DNA of 13,614 bases, taken from NCBI GenBank assembly GCA_035693105.1, contig DASSHC010000353.1, positions 1-13,614 of the forward strand, given 5' to 3'. The notes below the pieces were generated by a model. The model worked only from the letters and a program-made list of their open reading frames with translations. It had not been told where the DNA came from and made no database searches. This stretch comes from DASSHC01 sp035693105. GTDB taxonomy: Bacteria > Chloroflexota > Chloroflexia > Thermomicrobiales > Thermomicrobiaceae. Every line of letters starts with the position of its first letter. The first letter of the stretch is position 1. Positions 6,879 through 13,614 of this stretch are shown here, piece by piece. Both the position numbers and the translations under genes were made by a program.

Positions 6879-6953
6879 GGGCGGTCGCTCCTCTCGGGGA
6901 CGCGGCCTGGTGCTCCCGCCCCACGACCGCGACATGCTTAACGCCTGATCCTC

Positions 6954-6981
6954 TTGCCAGATGCGAGGGGGGGTGTATAAC
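6954..6981 (+). promoter_or_regulatory. Sigma70-like promoter for the peptide importer operon
   Basis: TTGCCA (6954-6959), a 16-base spacer and TATAAC (6976-6981) form the best promoter match seen in the window. Transcription would begin near 6988 and run about 250 bases to the lipoprotein start at 7240. The 361-base gap 6879-7239 contains this promoter, a possible leader stem, a GGTTAACC palindrome at 7084-7091, and no convincing gene. Confidence 0.5.
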
Positions 6982-7098
6982 GACTCGCGGAACCCATGCA
7001 CCTGGCAGGCCGAGGCCGGCTTCACGACGGACACGGAAGCAGGCAGGCAACTCACCAATCGCACCGCACGGGGTCTCGGTCGGGGTTAACCGGGACAC

Positions 7099-7192
7099 GT
7101 CTGGTCGCACCGGCGGCGATGGTGGTGAGTGTAGAGGAGGAGGTCCGTAGCGGGGGTGTGTTTCGCGGTGTCAGCGGCGCCGCCGACCAGAC
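7099..7192 (+). promoter_or_regulatory. Possible structured mRNA leader of the peptide importer operon
   Basis: GTCTGGTCG (7099-7107) pairs perfectly with CGACCAGAC (7184-7192). After a 5-base bulge, GCGGCG (7113-7118) pairs with CGCCGC (7178-7183). The stem encloses about 59 bases, including a purine-rich GAGGAGGAGG run, and closes 47 bases before the start codon. I recognise no known riboswitch class. Chance pairing is possible in such GC-rich DNA. Confidence 0.3.
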
Positions 7193-7239
7193 GGGGTAAG
7201 GCCGCGTGGACACGACACGATCGTTGGAAGGGATTGATC

Positions 7240-9057
7240 ATGCCGCAGCAACTGACGCTTCGCGAGCAGCATCTTCTTAGTCGACGGCGTTTCCTCAAGT
7301 TGTCCGGGTTCCTCGGCGGCGGGGTCCTGCTCGCCGCCTGCGGCGGCAGCGCCTCGAGCCCGACCGCCGCCAGCACCAGCTCGTCCGGTGGCGCCTCGAC
7401 GGCCACCAGCGCCCCGAGCGCCGCGGGTACCGGCACGAGCGCATCCGCCGCAGGCTCGCCCGCCGCCACCGGCTTCGCCTCCAACTACTCGCAGACCTTC
7501 GTCATCAACCCCAGCTCGGCCAGCACCAAGCTCGCCTCCGACCAGTCGTTCCGCTACATGTACACCGAGCCGGTCCACCTCGATCCCGGCCTGGCGACCA
7601 GCGGCAACGAGGTCTACCTGATCTACGAGATCTGGGAAGGGCTGGTGCGCTACGACAACGCCGGCAAGGTGATCCCGCTCGGCGCCACCAACTGGGATGT
7701 CTCCCCCGACGGCACGGTCTACACCTTCCACCTGCGCGACGGCGTCAAGTGGACCGACGGCACCCCGATCACCGCCCACGACTACGTCTGGACCTGGACG
7801 CGCAACCTCGATCCCAAGACCGCCTCCGAGTACGCCGAGGCGCTCTACAGCATCAAGAACGCCCAGGCGTTCAACGGGGGCAAGATCACCGATGCCAGCC
7901 AGCTTGGCCTCAAGGCGCTCGACGACAAGACCTTCCAGGTGACGCTCGAAGGGCCCGCCGGCTACTTCCTGCGCATCGCCTCCACCTGGACCGGCATGCC
8001 GCTGCCCAAGCAGACGATCGAGAAGAACGCCGAGAAGTGGGTCGAGGCGGCCAACGTCATCAGTAACGGCCCCTTCAAGATGACCGAGTGGAACCACGAC
8101 CAGCAGATCACGCTGGAGCGCAACGACGGCTACTGGGGCGACAAGCCGACGCTGCAGAAGGCGACCATCAAGATCGTGACCGACTTCGCCACCTCGTCGC
8201 TGCAGGGCTATGAGAACGACGAGCTGGACTGGGCTATCGGCCCCTGGCCGGCCGACATGGACCGCATCAAGAAGGACGCCAAGCTCAGCAAGGAGCTGCA
8301 CGTCGTCCCCGGCTCGCAGACCTATTTCGTCGTCTGCGACTCGACCAACACCGGCTCGCCGATCGGCAAGAGCGACGTGCGCAAGGCGCTCTACCTGGCG
8401 CTCGACCGGCAGCAGATCGTCGAGAAGGTCTTCCAGGGGCTCTACATCCCGGCCTACACCATCCTGCCGGATGACATCCTGGGTCACAATCCCAACGCGC
8501 GCATCCAGGGGACGGTCAAGGACGCGCAGGATCTGATGAGCAAGGCAGGCTACCCCGGAGGCAAGGGCGTGACCCTGACGATGCCCTTCCCCCAGACCGC
8601 GACCAACAACCTGCTGGCGCAGGTGCTGCAGCAGATGTGGCAGACCAATCTCGGCATCACCGTCACCCTTCAGCCGACGGAGTCCAAGGCCTTCACCGCG
8701 CTGCGGAAGACCTTTACCACGGGCCACTTCGACTTCTACTTCTCAGCCTGGGGCTCGGACTACCTCGACCCCTTCGACTGGATGAACTTCCTCTTCACCA
8801 CCGGCACCGACTTCTATCACGCTCACTGGTCGAACCAGCAGTTCGATCAGCTCTGCGCCAAGGCGGCCACGCTGCAGGACCAGGGCCAGCGGGCCGATCT
8901 CTACGCGCAGGCCGAGGCGCTCCTGGTGGGCGACGCGGCCTACATCCCGCTCTACCACACCGCCACACCCTACCTGATCAAGCCGTGGGTGCTCGACTAC
9001 GTCTATCAGGCGACCGGCGGCCGCCCCTGGGTGAATCTGAAGATCGCCCAGCACTGA
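7240..9057 (+). CDS. ABC transporter peptide-binding lipoprotein (SBP family 5), Tat-exported
   Basis: A 605-residue extracytoplasmic binding protein of the OppA/DppA class, delivering peptides or a similar ligand to the permeases encoded next. The N-terminus has a twin-arginine motif SRRRFLK (14-20), a hydrophobic stretch and a lipobox LAAC with C34 as the lipidated residue. It should therefore be folded in the cytoplasm, exported by Tat and membrane-anchored. A Ser/Thr/Ala/Gly linker runs to about residue 85. The binding domain begins near 100 with FRYMYTEPVHLDPGLAT, then IYEIWEGLVRY, DGTVYTFHLRDGVKWTDGTPITAHDYVWTW and the late VRKALYLALDRQQIVEKVF, all SBP_bac_5 hallmarks. The ATG at 7240 follows GAAGGGA and gives a normal signal peptide; the in-frame GTG at 7156 would bury it. 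Ligand is unproven. Confidence 0.93.
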   Translation: MPQQLTLREQHLLSRRRFLKLSGFLGGGVLLAACGGSASSPTAASTSSSGGASTATSAPSAAGTGTSASAAGSPAATGFASNYSQTFVINPSSASTKLASDQSFRYMYTEPVHLDPGLATSGNEVYLIYEIWEGLVRYDNAGKVIPLGATNWDVSPDGTVYTFHLRDGVKWTDGTPITAHDYVWTWTRNLDPKTASEYAEALYSIKNAQAFNGGKITDASQLGLKALDDKTFQVTLEGPAGYFLRIASTWTGMPLPKQTIEKNAEKWVEAANVISNGPFKMTEWNHDQQITLERNDGYWGDKPTLQKATIKIVTDFATSSLQGYENDELDWAIGPWPADMDRIKKDAKLSKELHVVPGSQTYFVVCDSTNTGSPIGKSDVRKALYLALDRQQIVEKVFQGLYIPAYTILPDDILGHNPNARIQGTVKDAQDLMSKAGYPGGKGVTLTMPFPQTATNNLLAQVLQQMWQTNLGITVTLQPTESKAFTALRKTFTTGHFDFYFSAWGSDYLDPFDWMNFLFTTGTDFYHAHWSNQQFDQLCAKAATLQDQGQRADLYAQAEALLVGDAAYIPLYHTATPYLIKPWVLDYVYQATGGRPWVNLKIAQH

Positions 9058-9108
9058 GCCTGCTGAGGCCAAGCGCGAGCCGAGGGAGAGGGACAGAGCG
9101 AAGCGCGT

Positions 9109-10035
9109 ATGGGAGCCTATATCGCACGGCGGCTGCTGCTGGTGATCCCCACCATCCTGGCCGTCTACACCATCACCTTCGTGCTGATGCACGCCACGCC
9201 CGGTGGGCCGTGGGATAACGCCGACCGGCCGCTGTCGCCGCAGGCGATCGCCAACCTGAACGCCAAATACCACCTGAACGATCCTCTTTGGAAACAGTAC
9301 GTCGACTACCTGGGGAACGTCGTCCACGGCGACCTCGGGCCGTCGTACGTCAACACCTCGCGCAGCGTGACCGATATCATCCGCGACTTCTTCCCGGTCT
9401 CGCTCAAACTCGGCATCGTGGCGATGATCCTGGGCACGGTCATCGGGCTGACGCTCGGCGTGATCGCCGCGCTGAACCAGAACTCGTGGGTGGATTACAC
9501 CGCCATGTTCGGGGCGGTGGTCGGCATCGCCACGCCAAGCTACGTCATGGCGACCGTCCTCATCTACCTGCTGGCGCTCGAGCTCCATCTGGTGCCGACC
9601 ACCGGCTGGGGCGGCGTCTTCAACATCCGCATCATCATCCCGGCGCTCGCGCTCTCCCTCGGCCCGGCGGCGCAACTGGCGCGCTACACCCGCACCTCGG
9701 TGCTGGAGACCTTGCGCCAGCACTACATCCTGACGGCGCAGGCCAAGGGTCTGCGCTACCGCGCGGTGGTGGTGCGCCACGTGATGAAGAACGCCATGAA
9801 CCCGGTGGTGACGATCGCCGGCCTGCTGCTGGCCAACGTCATCACCGGCTCCTTCTTCGTCGAGACGATCTGCGGCGTGCCGGGCATCGGCCGCTACTTC
9901 GTCACCGCCGCCACCGGGCGCGACTACCCGGTGCTGATGGCGCTGACGCTCCTGTTCGCCATTTTGATCATCTTCGCCAACCTGCTTGTCGATATCGCCT
10001 ACGGGTTCCTCGACCCGCGGGTCAGCTACAGCTAG
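9109..10035 (+). CDS. Peptide ABC transporter permease, OppB/DppB type
   Basis: A 308-residue inner-membrane permease subunit. It starts with the typical MGAYIARRLLLVIPTILAVYT-like first helix (about 7-28), and then has the large external loop of the DppB type with HLNDPLWKQYVDYLGN and HGDLGPSY (55-80). Further helices lie at about 98-122, 130-157, 174-190, 233-255 and 275-297. The EAA loop that docks on the ATPase is HYILTAQAKGLRYRAVVVRH (205-224), followed by KNAMNPVVT. GVPGIGRYFVTAATGRDYPV (256-275) is the conserved block before the last helix. It follows the lipoprotein gene by 51 bases and precedes its partner permease by 12, so it is one operon. Ligand class is inferred from family. Confidence 0.93.
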   Translation: MGAYIARRLLLVIPTILAVYTITFVLMHATPGGPWDNADRPLSPQAIANLNAKYHLNDPLWKQYVDYLGNVVHGDLGPSYVNTSRSVTDIIRDFFPVSLKLGIVAMILGTVIGLTLGVIAALNQNSWVDYTAMFGAVVGIATPSYVMATVLIYLLALELHLVPTTGWGGVFNIRIIIPALALSLGPAAQLARYTRTSVLETLRQHYILTAQAKGLRYRAVVVRHVMKNAMNPVVTIAGLLLANVITGSFFVETICGVPGIGRYFVTAATGRDYPVLMALTLLFAILIIFANLLVDIAYGFLDPRVSYS

Positions 10036-10047
10036 CGAGGAGAGGGC

Positions 10048-11022
10048 ATGGCAGTCGGAAGACACATGGAGGCGCAGGAGACCCTGGCGGAGGCGGGCGG
10101 GCGGCAGCGGGTGGAGAACCGCAGTCCCTATCGCGATGCCTGGCGACGACTCTCGAAGAACAAGATGGCGCTGGCCAGCATCGTCATCATCGGCCTCTTC
10201 CTGTTTCTGGCGATCTTCGCCAACGTGCTGGCGCCCTACTCCTACCAGCACCAGAACCTGCTGGAGATCTACCAGGGGCCGAGCCACGCCCACTGGCTCG
10301 GCACCGACGCGCTGGGGCGCGACATGCTGAGCCGGCTCCTCTACGGCTCGCGCATCTCGATGAGCGTGGCGCTCGTCACGGTGATCATCGTCGTGCTGAT
10401 CGGGGTGCCGGTGGGGCTGATCTCGGGCTACTACGGCGGCGTCATCGACACACTGCTGATGCGCGTCGTCGACATCGGCTACGCCTTCCCCAGCCTGCTG
10501 CTGATCATCATCCTCAGCACCTATCTGGGGGCCGAGCTGCCCCGCATCAAGGGCGGGCCGCTGCTGCTGCTGAAAGACGGCTACAACGCCACCGGCGGCC
10601 TGGTGGCGGTGATCATCGCGCTGGCGATCTTCGGCTGGCTCAGCCTGTCGCGCCTGGTGCGCGGCCAGGTGCTGACCCTCAAGCAGCAGGAGTTCATCGA
10701 GGGGGCGCGCGGCATCGGCGCCTCGAACAAGCGCATCATGTTCCAGCACCTGCTGCCCAACTCGCTGGCGCCGGTGATCATCGCGGCGGCGCTCTACGTG
10801 CCCAGCTTCATCATCGCCGAGGCGGGGCTATCGTTCATCGGGCTGGGCGTCAAGCCGCCGACGCCGAGCTGGGGGATCATGATCGCCGACGGCGTCCAGG
10901 CGATCCAGTCGCACCCCTATGTGCCGCTGGAGCCTGGGCTGGCGATCGCGCTGCTGCTCCTGGCCTTCAACTTCCTCGGCGACGGCCTGCGCGATGCGTT
11001 GGATCCATTCATGAACACGTAG
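10048..11022 (+). CDS. Peptide ABC transporter permease, OppC/DppC type
   Basis: A 324-residue partner permease. After a cytoplasmic N-terminus with YRDAWRRLSKNKMALAS (28-44) comes helix 1 (about 42-62). The DppC signature WLGTDALGRDMLSRLLYGSR (83-102) follows. The EAA loop is EFIEGARGIGASNKRIMFQH (215-234) with LLPNSLAPV, and the C-terminal block is GDGLRDALDP (311-320). Compared with typical DppC proteins there is an apparent insertion of about 20 residues (161-184, GAELPRIKGG...DGYNATGG) between two central helices. The ribosome site GAGGAGAGGG (10037-10046) supports this ATG. A second ATG at 10066 is less likely. No ATPase genes follow: the next gene is on the other strand, so DppD/DppF-type subunits must be encoded elsewhere. 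Confidence 0.93.
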   Translation: MAVGRHMEAQETLAEAGGRQRVENRSPYRDAWRRLSKNKMALASIVIIGLFLFLAIFANVLAPYSYQHQNLLEIYQGPSHAHWLGTDALGRDMLSRLLYGSRISMSVALVTVIIVVLIGVPVGLISGYYGGVIDTLLMRVVDIGYAFPSLLLIIILSTYLGAELPRIKGGPLLLLKDGYNATGGLVAVIIALAIFGWLSLSRLVRGQVLTLKQQEFIEGARGIGASNKRIMFQHLLPNSLAPVIIAAALYVPSFIIAEAGLSFIGLGVKPPTPSWGIMIADGVQAIQSHPYVPLEPGLAIALLLLAFNFLGDGLRDALDPFMNT

Positions 11023-11030
11023 GGGAAGCG

Positions 11031-11083
11031 GCCCTCATCCCCCCCGCCCGGACGGAGCCTTCTCCCAATTTTGGGAGAAGGGG
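11031..11083. repeat. Interspersed palindromic repeat, family A, copy 3, likely terminator
   Basis: CCCTCATCCCCCC is followed by CCCGGACGGAGCC (11047-11059, the reverse complement of 2505-2517) and a perfect 9-bp stem TTCTCCCAA / TTGGGAGAA (11060-11068 and 11071-11079). It has the opposite orientation to copies 1 and 2. It lies just after the permease stop and between convergent genes, where a bidirectional terminator is expected. There is no clear T-tract. Confidence 0.65.
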
Positions 11084-11107
11084 AGCTCGCTACGGTGATG
11101 CTTCGTC

Positions 11108-11189
11108 TCCCTCTTCTCCCAGTATTGGCTCGCACGGAGCCGTCCGCCTCCGTGCGAGAGGGGCCGTCTCCGTGCGAGGTGAGGGCCCG
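11108..11189. repeat. Interspersed palindromic repeat, family A, copy 4, with nested CTCCGTGCGAG repeats
   Basis: It starts TCCCTCTTCTCCCAGTATTGG and ends GGTGAGGGC, the two halves of family A. They are separated by an insert holding a perfect 11-bp stem CTCGCACGGAG / CTCCGTGCGAG (11129-11139 and 11148-11158). The right arm is repeated exactly at 11168-11178, a 20-base period, so the left arm can pair with either copy. It sits directly against the stop codon of the second M42 peptidase gene. Confidence 0.55.
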
Positions 11190-12236
11190 TCACCCCAGGC
11201 GGTAGTCCCCGTTCTGCGCCTCCTCCAGGTAGCGCGCGACCAGGCTGATGACGGCCTGGATGTCGTCGACATGGGCCATCTCGTTGACGGTGTGAACGTA
11301 GCGCGTCGGCGTCGAGATGGTGATCGAGGGCACCCCGGCGCGGCTGCGCTCGATGGCGCCGGCATCGGTGCCGCCGGCTGGCAGGATCTCGAGCTGGTAG
11401 GGGATGTCGTGGCGCTCGGCGACCTCGCGGAAGTGCCGCACCAGCTTGTGATTCGGAATGACCGAGCCGTCGAAGACCTTGATGCCGGCACCGGCACCCA
11501 GCCGCGCCACCTGCCGCGCGGGCTCGGAGCCGAGCGGGTCGCCGCCGGTGACATCCAGCGCCACGCCGACATCCGGCGTGACGCCGAAGGCCGCCGGCCC
11601 GGCGCCGCGCAGCCCGACCTCCTCCTGCACCGTGGCCACCGCCACGATGTCCGCCTGATGCGCGCCGACCGCGCGCAGGATCTCGAGCATGATGTAGACC
11701 GAGACTCGGTCGTCGAGCGCCTTGCTCATGACCGTGTGCCCGGCGCGCTCGCAGCTACGGTCCATCGTCACCATGTCGCCCACCTCGACCGCCGCGCGCA
11801 CCTCCTCGGCGCTGAGGCCCAGGTCGACGAAGAGCTCGTCGATAGTGTAGGGCTTGGCCTCGCCGGGCGGCTGATTGCGCGGGCGCTGCGGCGCCTGGAT
11901 CGCGCCCAGCAGCGCCTCCCCGTCGCGCGTGTGCACCCGAACCCGCTGCGCCAGCATGTTGGCGGCCTGTAGCCCGCCAAGCGGTTGCAGGCGCAGCGCG
12001 CCGCTGTCGTCGACGTGGCGCACCAGGCAGCCGATCTCGTCCATGTGCGCCGCCAGCATGACGCGCGGCCCGCCGCTCCCTTTCTTGGTGCCGACGACGC
12101 TGCCCAGCGGATCGACGTAGACCTCGTCCACCAGCGGGCGCATCTCCTCCAGCACGATCTGGCGCACCTGATCCTCGCGGCCGGGGATACCCGGCGCCTC
12201 GCAGATGCGCTTCAGCAGATCGAAATTCAGCTCCAT
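11190..12236 (-). CDS. M42 family metalloaminopeptidase (copy 2)
   Basis: A 348-residue paralogue of the gene at 71-1126, collinear almost throughout. The metal and catalytic residues are conserved: H64, D175, E205 (general base), E206, D228 and H315 in YVHTVNE. Differences include VQEEVG in place of TEEEVG, a shorter middle loop (NQPPGEAKPYTIDELF) and SCERAGHTVMSKALDD in the region before the second metal ligand. The start at 12236 is chosen because GAAGGGG (12246-12252) lies 9 bases upstream and the resulting MELNFDLL aligns with MDFNFDLF of copy 1. An ATG at 12245 would have no spacing from that site. It converges on the peptide importer genes, so it may process imported peptides, though it is not cotranscribed with them. 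Confidence 0.93.
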   Translation of the reverse strand: MELNFDLLKRICEAPGIPGREDQVRQIVLEEMRPLVDEVYVDPLGSVVGTKKGSGGPRVMLAAHMDEIGCLVRHVDDSGALRLQPLGGLQAANMLAQRVRVHTRDGEALLGAIQAPQRPRNQPPGEAKPYTIDELFVDLGLSAEEVRAAVEVGDMVTMDRSCERAGHTVMSKALDDRVSVYIMLEILRAVGAHQADIVAVATVQEEVGLRGAGPAAFGVTPDVGVALDVTGGDPLGSEPARQVARLGAGAGIKVFDGSVIPNHKLVRHFREVAERHDIPYQLEILPAGGTDAGAIERSRAGVPSITISTPTRYVHTVNEMAHVDDIQAVISLVARYLEEAQNGDYRLG

Positions 12237-12245
12237 CGCCGACAT

Positions 12246-12252
12246 CCCCTTC
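12246..12252 (-). promoter_or_regulatory. Ribosome binding site deciding the start of M42 copy 2
   Basis: On the minus strand this reads GAAGGGG and lies 9 bases before the ATG at 12236. The other ATG (12245) directly abuts it. Confidence 0.6.
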
Positions 12253-12489
12253 CCGGTGTGGCTGTGTGCCGCTGCGCGATCCCGTGTTCCACCTGGGTGG
12301 ATGCGGCGATGCTAGCAACCACCCGCCGGGCGGGCAAGAGCCGCGCTGAAGCCACGCAGGCCGTGGCCGGCTCGCAAGCGGCGATACCCTCGACGATGCC
12401 CCACCTGGCGCGCTCGTGCCTCTCGATCGCGAACCCGGCGACCAGCGCCGCCGCCAACGGCCGATGTCCAAATTGGCGAGGCAGCGCGT

Positions 12490-12495
12490 TATAAC
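12490..12495 (+). promoter_or_regulatory. Possible -10 element upstream of the ECF sigma gene
   Basis: TATAAC lies 31 bases before the start codon, inside an 8-base palindrome GTTATAAC. TTGGCG (12473-12478) is present but only 11 bases away, too close for a sigma70 spacer, so an ECF-type or non-canonical promoter is equally possible. The 290-base gap 12237-12526 otherwise shows only short palindromes, such as GCCACG / CGTGGC around 12351-12367. Confidence 0.25.
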
Positions 12496-12526
12496 CAGTG
12501 ACGAGCGAGCGCATGGGGGTGGCGGT

Positions 12527-13114
12527 ATGGACTCGAGCGCGGCGCGGACGGGGCAACAGCCTGCCGGGAGTGTCGACGACGAGGCGGCGCTGGTGGCGGC
12601 GGCGCGCGACGATCCCGCCGCCTTCGCCGAGCTCTACCGGTGCGAGCTGCCGCGCATCTACCGCTACCTGCGCGCCCGCACCGGCTCGGCGGCCGAGGCC
12701 GAGGACCTCTCCCAGCAGGTCTTCCTCCAGGCGCTGACCGCCCTGCCGCGCTACCGCGAGCGCGGATTGCCGATCGCCGCCTGGCTCTTCCGCATCGCCC
12801 GCAACGCGGCCCACGACGCCGCGCGGCGCCGCGGCCGCCAGGTGGTCGCCTTCTCCTGGGATGACCTGCCCGAGGAGCGGCAGCCGGGCAGCGAGTCCGG
12901 CCCCGAGCTGATCGTGCTGCAGCGCGAGTCGCTGGAGCGCCTGAGCGCGCTGCTGGCCGGGCTGAGCGACGACAAGCGCGACCTGCTGGCGCTGCGCGTG
13001 GCGGCCGGGCTCTCGATCCGCGAGATCGCGGCGGCCGTAGGCAAGAGCGAAGCGGCGGTGCGCAAGCAGTTGGAGCGGACGCTGAAGCGCCTCAAGGAGC
13101 AGTACGATGGCTGA
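12527..13114 (+). CDS. ECF-type RNA polymerase sigma factor
   Basis: A 195-residue sigma factor with only regions 2 and 4. Region 2 spans about 31-101: DPAAFAELYRCELPRIYRYL, then EAEDLSQQVFLQAL (the core-binding and -10 recognition helix) and GLPIAAWLFRIARNAAHDAARRR. Region 4 spans about 140-193: LSDDKRDLLALRVAAGLSIREIAAAVGKSEAAVRKQLERTLKRLK, a helix-turn-helix that reads the -35 element. The start at 12527 leaves a normal short N-terminus; an in-frame GTG at 12416 would add 37 arginine-rich residues and has no better ribosome site. The stop overlaps the start of the next gene by 8 bases, indicating translational coupling. The signal and regulon are not deducible. Confidence 0.93.
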   Translation: MDSSAARTGQQPAGSVDDEAALVAAARDDPAAFAELYRCELPRIYRYLRARTGSAAEAEDLSQQVFLQALTALPRYRERGLPIAAWLFRIARNAAHDAARRRGRQVVAFSWDDLPEERQPGSESGPELIVLQRESLERLSALLAGLSDDKRDLLALRVAAGLSIREIAAAVGKSEAAVRKQLERTLKRLKEQYDG

Positions 13115-13614
13115 GCGTTCCCCCCGCGAGGCGGACGACTTCGGCGCGAGCGCCGACCCGGCGCTGGCGCGCTTGCTGCGCGACCTCGACGCGCTCTGGG
13201 GCAGCCCGCAGCCGCCCGCCGGCCTGGAGCGCGCGATCACCCGCCTGGCGCGGCAGCCGCTGCCGTCGCGCCGCTTCCCCCCGCGGCGCGTCATGGAGCT
13301 TGCCGCCGCCGTGGTCGTCGTGGGTTTGGTAGCGGCCCTGGTCGCCGCGCTCTCCATACACGATTCTCCCTCGGCGCCGGCCACCGGCTCCGGTCAGCCC
13401 GCCCTCGCCGCGGCGCCCGCCAGCCCTACGCCTGCCGCCACGCCCACCCCCATCACCTGGGCCGCGCCCGGCACGATCCAGGGAATCGCCGGCTCACCGG
13501 TGGCGGGGCAGGCCGATGCGCTCGTCCTACCGAACGGTCAACTCGCGGTCGATATCACTGTCACCGCGCCGTCCGATGAACTGACCGGTCTCACTTGGAA
13601 TCTGATCGAAGGCG
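13107..13614 (+). CDS. Single-pass membrane protein, putative anti-sigma partner (partial, cut by window end)
   Basis: An open frame from ATG 13107 runs uninterrupted to the window edge (169 residues seen). Residues 1-62 are cytoplasmic in style (LARLLRDLDALWGSPQPPAGLERAITRLARQ), ending in a basic RRFPPRRV. One transmembrane helix lies at about 63-84 (MELAAAVVVVGLVAALVAAL). A Pro/Ala/Thr/Ser-rich outer linker follows (about 86-118), then a domain beginning GTIQGIAGSPVAGQADALVL that looks beta-rich. The ATGGCTGA overlap with the sigma factor stop argues for a sigma/anti-sigma pair. No cysteine is present in the visible part, so the classical zinc anti-sigma (ZAS) motif is absent. I recognise no family; the anti-sigma role is inferred from position and topology. 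Confidence 0.6.
   Translation, partial: MAERSPREADDFGASADPALARLLRDLDALWGSPQPPAGLERAITRLARQPLPSRRFPPRRVMELAAAVVVVGLVAALVAALSIHDSPSAPATGSGQPALAAAPASPTPAATPTPITWAAPGTIQGIAGSPVAGQADALVLPNGQLAVDITVTAPSDELTGLTWNLIEG

Noticed and set aside
7099..7192. A known riboswitch in the importer leader
   Set aside because: The stem does not match the conserved cores of glycine, lysine, cobalamin, SAM, TPP or T-box elements as far as I can see. Only a generic structured leader is claimed.
6996..7199. A 67-codon frame in the leader of the importer operon
   Set aside because: No ribosome site and no recognisable composition; it overlaps the possible leader stem and is better explained as untranslated.
8743..10749. 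A 668-codon open frame on the minus strand across the binding protein and permease genes
   Set aside because: It is antisense to three well-recognised genes, is rich in His/Asp/Gln/Arg repeats typical of a GC-rich shadow frame, and shows no family motif.
9288..11972. An 894-codon plus-strand frame spanning the permeases, the repeat block and part of M42 copy 2
   Set aside because: It reads out of frame through both permeases and antisense through the peptidase. Lack of stops reflects GC content.

Overview
The window is 13.6 kb of very GC-rich bacterial DNA with dense, short-spaced genes and GTG as well as ATG starts. It probably comes from a Chloroflexota genome of the Thermomicrobia/Sphaerobacter kind. 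That placement is inference. It rests on GC content, the Tat-type lipoprotein signal on a peptide-binding protein, a menaquinone methyltransferase, two M42 aminopeptidases, and families of small GC-rich palindromic repeats between genes. No rRNA or other phylogenetic marker gene is present.

Left part (1-4253): bases 1-70 hold nothing I can name. An M42 metalloaminopeptidase (minus strand, 71-1126) diverges from a class V aminotransferase-like enzyme (1213-2397). A repeat-filled gap follows, then a 3-hydroxyisobutyrate-dehydrogenase-family oxidoreductase (2574-3524) and a TMEM175-type (DUF1211) membrane channel (3567-4253).

Middle (4275-6878): a glutathionyl-hydroquinone-reductase-like thioltransferase (minus) diverges from a demethylmenaquinone/ubiquinone methyltransferase gene (plus). 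The 286-base gap between them carries an inverted pair of hairpin repeats whose stems differ by compensatory changes. The methyltransferase converges on a GrpB/UPF0157 nucleotidyltransferase-fold protein whose C-terminus is written by an interspersed repeat.

Right part (6879-13614): a 361-base leader with a good sigma70-like promoter precedes a peptide ABC importer operon (Tat lipoprotein, then two permeases) that has no ATPase genes here. A second M42 aminopeptidase converges on it across a composite repeat. Peptide uptake followed by intracellular M42 trimming is a plausible shared role. The window ends with an ECF sigma factor overlapping the start of a single-pass membrane protein, cut by the window edge, that is placed like an anti-sigma factor but lacks the usual zinc-binding cysteines.

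I see no CRISPR array, transposase, phage gene, tRNA or rRNA, and no wholly new multigene system. The least explained elements are the repeat families, the cysteine-free sigma partner, the thioltransferase variant and the long leader of the importer operon.
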